Made by a program: the position numbers and the translations under genes
DNA from: a virus
DNA length: 23,206 bases
Strand: one strand, 5' to 3'
IMG/VR virus record: IMGVR_UViG_3300017751_003482
Location: 1-23,206 of that record
In this document: positions 22,451 to 23,206 of the stretch, in pieces
Layout: every line of letters starts with the position of its first letter
Position numbering within the stretch: the stretch's first letter is position 1
Notes under the pieces: generated by a model
The model's input: only the letters and a program-made list of their open reading frames with translations
Told to the model about the DNA's origin: nothing
Databases searched by the model: none

Positions 22451-23206
22451 TTAAGCGTCGTTAATTTTGATATCAGAGAAATCCCAAACCGCAGTGTTTG
22501 ATGGATAAGGTTGAGTATACGCGAGACGAACCCTTACCGTTAGAGAAGTTTCTCCTGCTGGCATTGTAAATGTGACACTTTGTGTATCGCTAGTTGCTCC
22601 TGCTGCCCAATCGAGAGTTCCACCTTCACCCCACTCCAAAGGTCCTGGTCCATCTATGTCATCCCAATTGGCATTCTGAAGAGTAAATTCAGCGACATGA
22701 TCATTTTGACTAGTATCTCCGGTAGCAGAAATAACATAACTAGCACCTCCAGTCAAACCAGTAACTGTATATTGTCCAACATTACCATTACCGGCGATTC
22801 TGGTAAATCTAAACGTACCATCGGTTGGTTCGCTTACAGTGCTACTGCCGAACATGTACCAGTCACTTACCTGCGTGGCATTCCAATAGTTTGTTGGTTC
22901 TACATAATCGTATGTGAAATCACTCACATGCGTTGAGGCATTTCCGTTAACATCTGTTGCAGTGAATGTCAACTGGAATGTAGCATCTGCAGTTCCAGGA
23001 GTTACTGTGAACACGTTATCCGATTGAGATACAGTTGTTCCGGAAAGGTCACCTGCGGTCACTGCATAAGACCATGTAACTGTGTCACCTTCTGGGTCAG
23101 TCGCAACACCGGTGATCACTGTGTCCTGACCTTGTGTCAGAGTATATGATGCGTCTATTCCTGAGATAACAGGTGGGTCGTTAGGTTCTGGTTCTGGTTC
23201 TGGTTC
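22451..23206 (-). CDS. Ig/cadherin-like plus jelly-roll-like adhesin (5' end outside window)
   Basis: The frame is open from the right edge to the stop at 22451, giving 251 residues of C-terminus. It begins with an EPEPEPEP linker. An uninterrupted Ig/cadherin-like domain follows (PPVISGID, LTQGQDTVITGVATDPEGD, TWSYAVTAGDLSGTTVSQ, FTVTPGTAD, ATDVNGNAS). The C-terminal domain of about 150 residues has VGQYTVTGLTGGASYVIS, VTFTMPAGETSLTVRVRL and WDFSDIKIND, a pattern of carbohydrate-binding jelly-roll modules. The Ig-like domain is a close relative of the split domains in the giant protein at 1-5538. Position upstream of gp6 suggests a virion surface protein; glycan binding is inferred from the fold pattern only. 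Confidence 0.82.
   Translation of the reverse strand, partial: EPEPEPEPNDPPVISGIDASYTLTQGQDTVITGVATDPEGDTVTWSYAVTAGDLSGTTVSQSDNVFTVTPGTADATFQLTFTATDVNGNASTHVSDFTYDYVEPTNYWNATQVSDWYMFGSSTVSEPTDGTFRFTRIAGNGNVGQYTVTGLTGGASYVISATGDTSQNDHVAEFTLQNANWDDIDGPGPLEWGEGGTLDWAAGATSDTQSVTFTMPAGETSLTVRVRLAYTQPYPSNTAVWDFSDIKINDA
23184..23206. repeat. Hexanucleotide tandem repeat (ggttct) encoding Glu-Pro linker
   Basis: Nearly four copies of ggttct run to the window edge and encode repeated Glu-Pro on the minus strand. The full copy number is not visible. Such repeats can change length by slippage. Confidence 0.8.

Overview
This window is part of the structural (late) region of a T4-superfamily contractile-tailed phage, most likely marine. 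All supported genes read on the minus strand, so transcription runs from high to low coordinates. The diagnostic genes are T4-type baseplate wedge proteins gp6 and gp8, followed downstream by the neck/tail-completion trio gp13-gp14-gp15 in T4 order. The marine assignment is inference: these versions, the DUF4815-like giant and the fibre modules resemble those I know from cyanophages and pelagiphages. The host cannot be read from the sequence. No tRNA, integrase, transposase, CRISPR or rRNA was seen.

Layout in transcription order. (1) 23206-22451: the 3' end of a gene for an Ig/cadherin-like plus jelly-roll-like adhesin, closed by a UUCG-loop terminator. (2) gp6. (3) gp8, a 1791-residue DUF4815-like baseplate/tail protein and a 76-residue coiled-coil protein. 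(4) A small Ig-like (BppU-N-like) protein and a 780-residue fibre with two YadA-head-type beta-roll domains. (5) A 209-residue fibre-like protein and an S8 subtilisin-like protease with a complete catalytic set. (6) gp13-gp14-gp15. (7) A 152-residue fibre-like protein and the first 1846 codons of a giant gene that runs off the left edge. Units 2 to 7 are each preceded by a TATAAATA box on the minus strand, matching the T4 late-promoter consensus. This gives a clean operon map.

The most unusual object is the giant gene (1-5538). After three 31-residue repeats it encodes four FG-GAP (integrin-alpha-type) beta-propellers. Each has seven copies of the VYVYD strand motif. At least two, and probably three, are inserted inside a single Ig/cadherin-like domain at the same loop. 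An uninterrupted version of that Ig-like domain is encoded about 17 kb away in the gene at the right edge, so the split point can be read by comparison. The start and end of each inserted propeller fall mid-blade, as expected if the ends close one blade together and sit side by side.

Functional reading: gp6, gp8 and the DUF4815-like protein build the baseplate. gp13, gp14 and gp15 finish the neck and tail. In T4 the interval between gp8 and gp13 holds gp9-gp12 and wac; here it holds fibre/adhesin genes and a protease. The phage thus seems to carry several independent surface-binding proteins: propeller/Ig, YadA head, jelly-roll and two short fibres with a shared N-terminal anchor.
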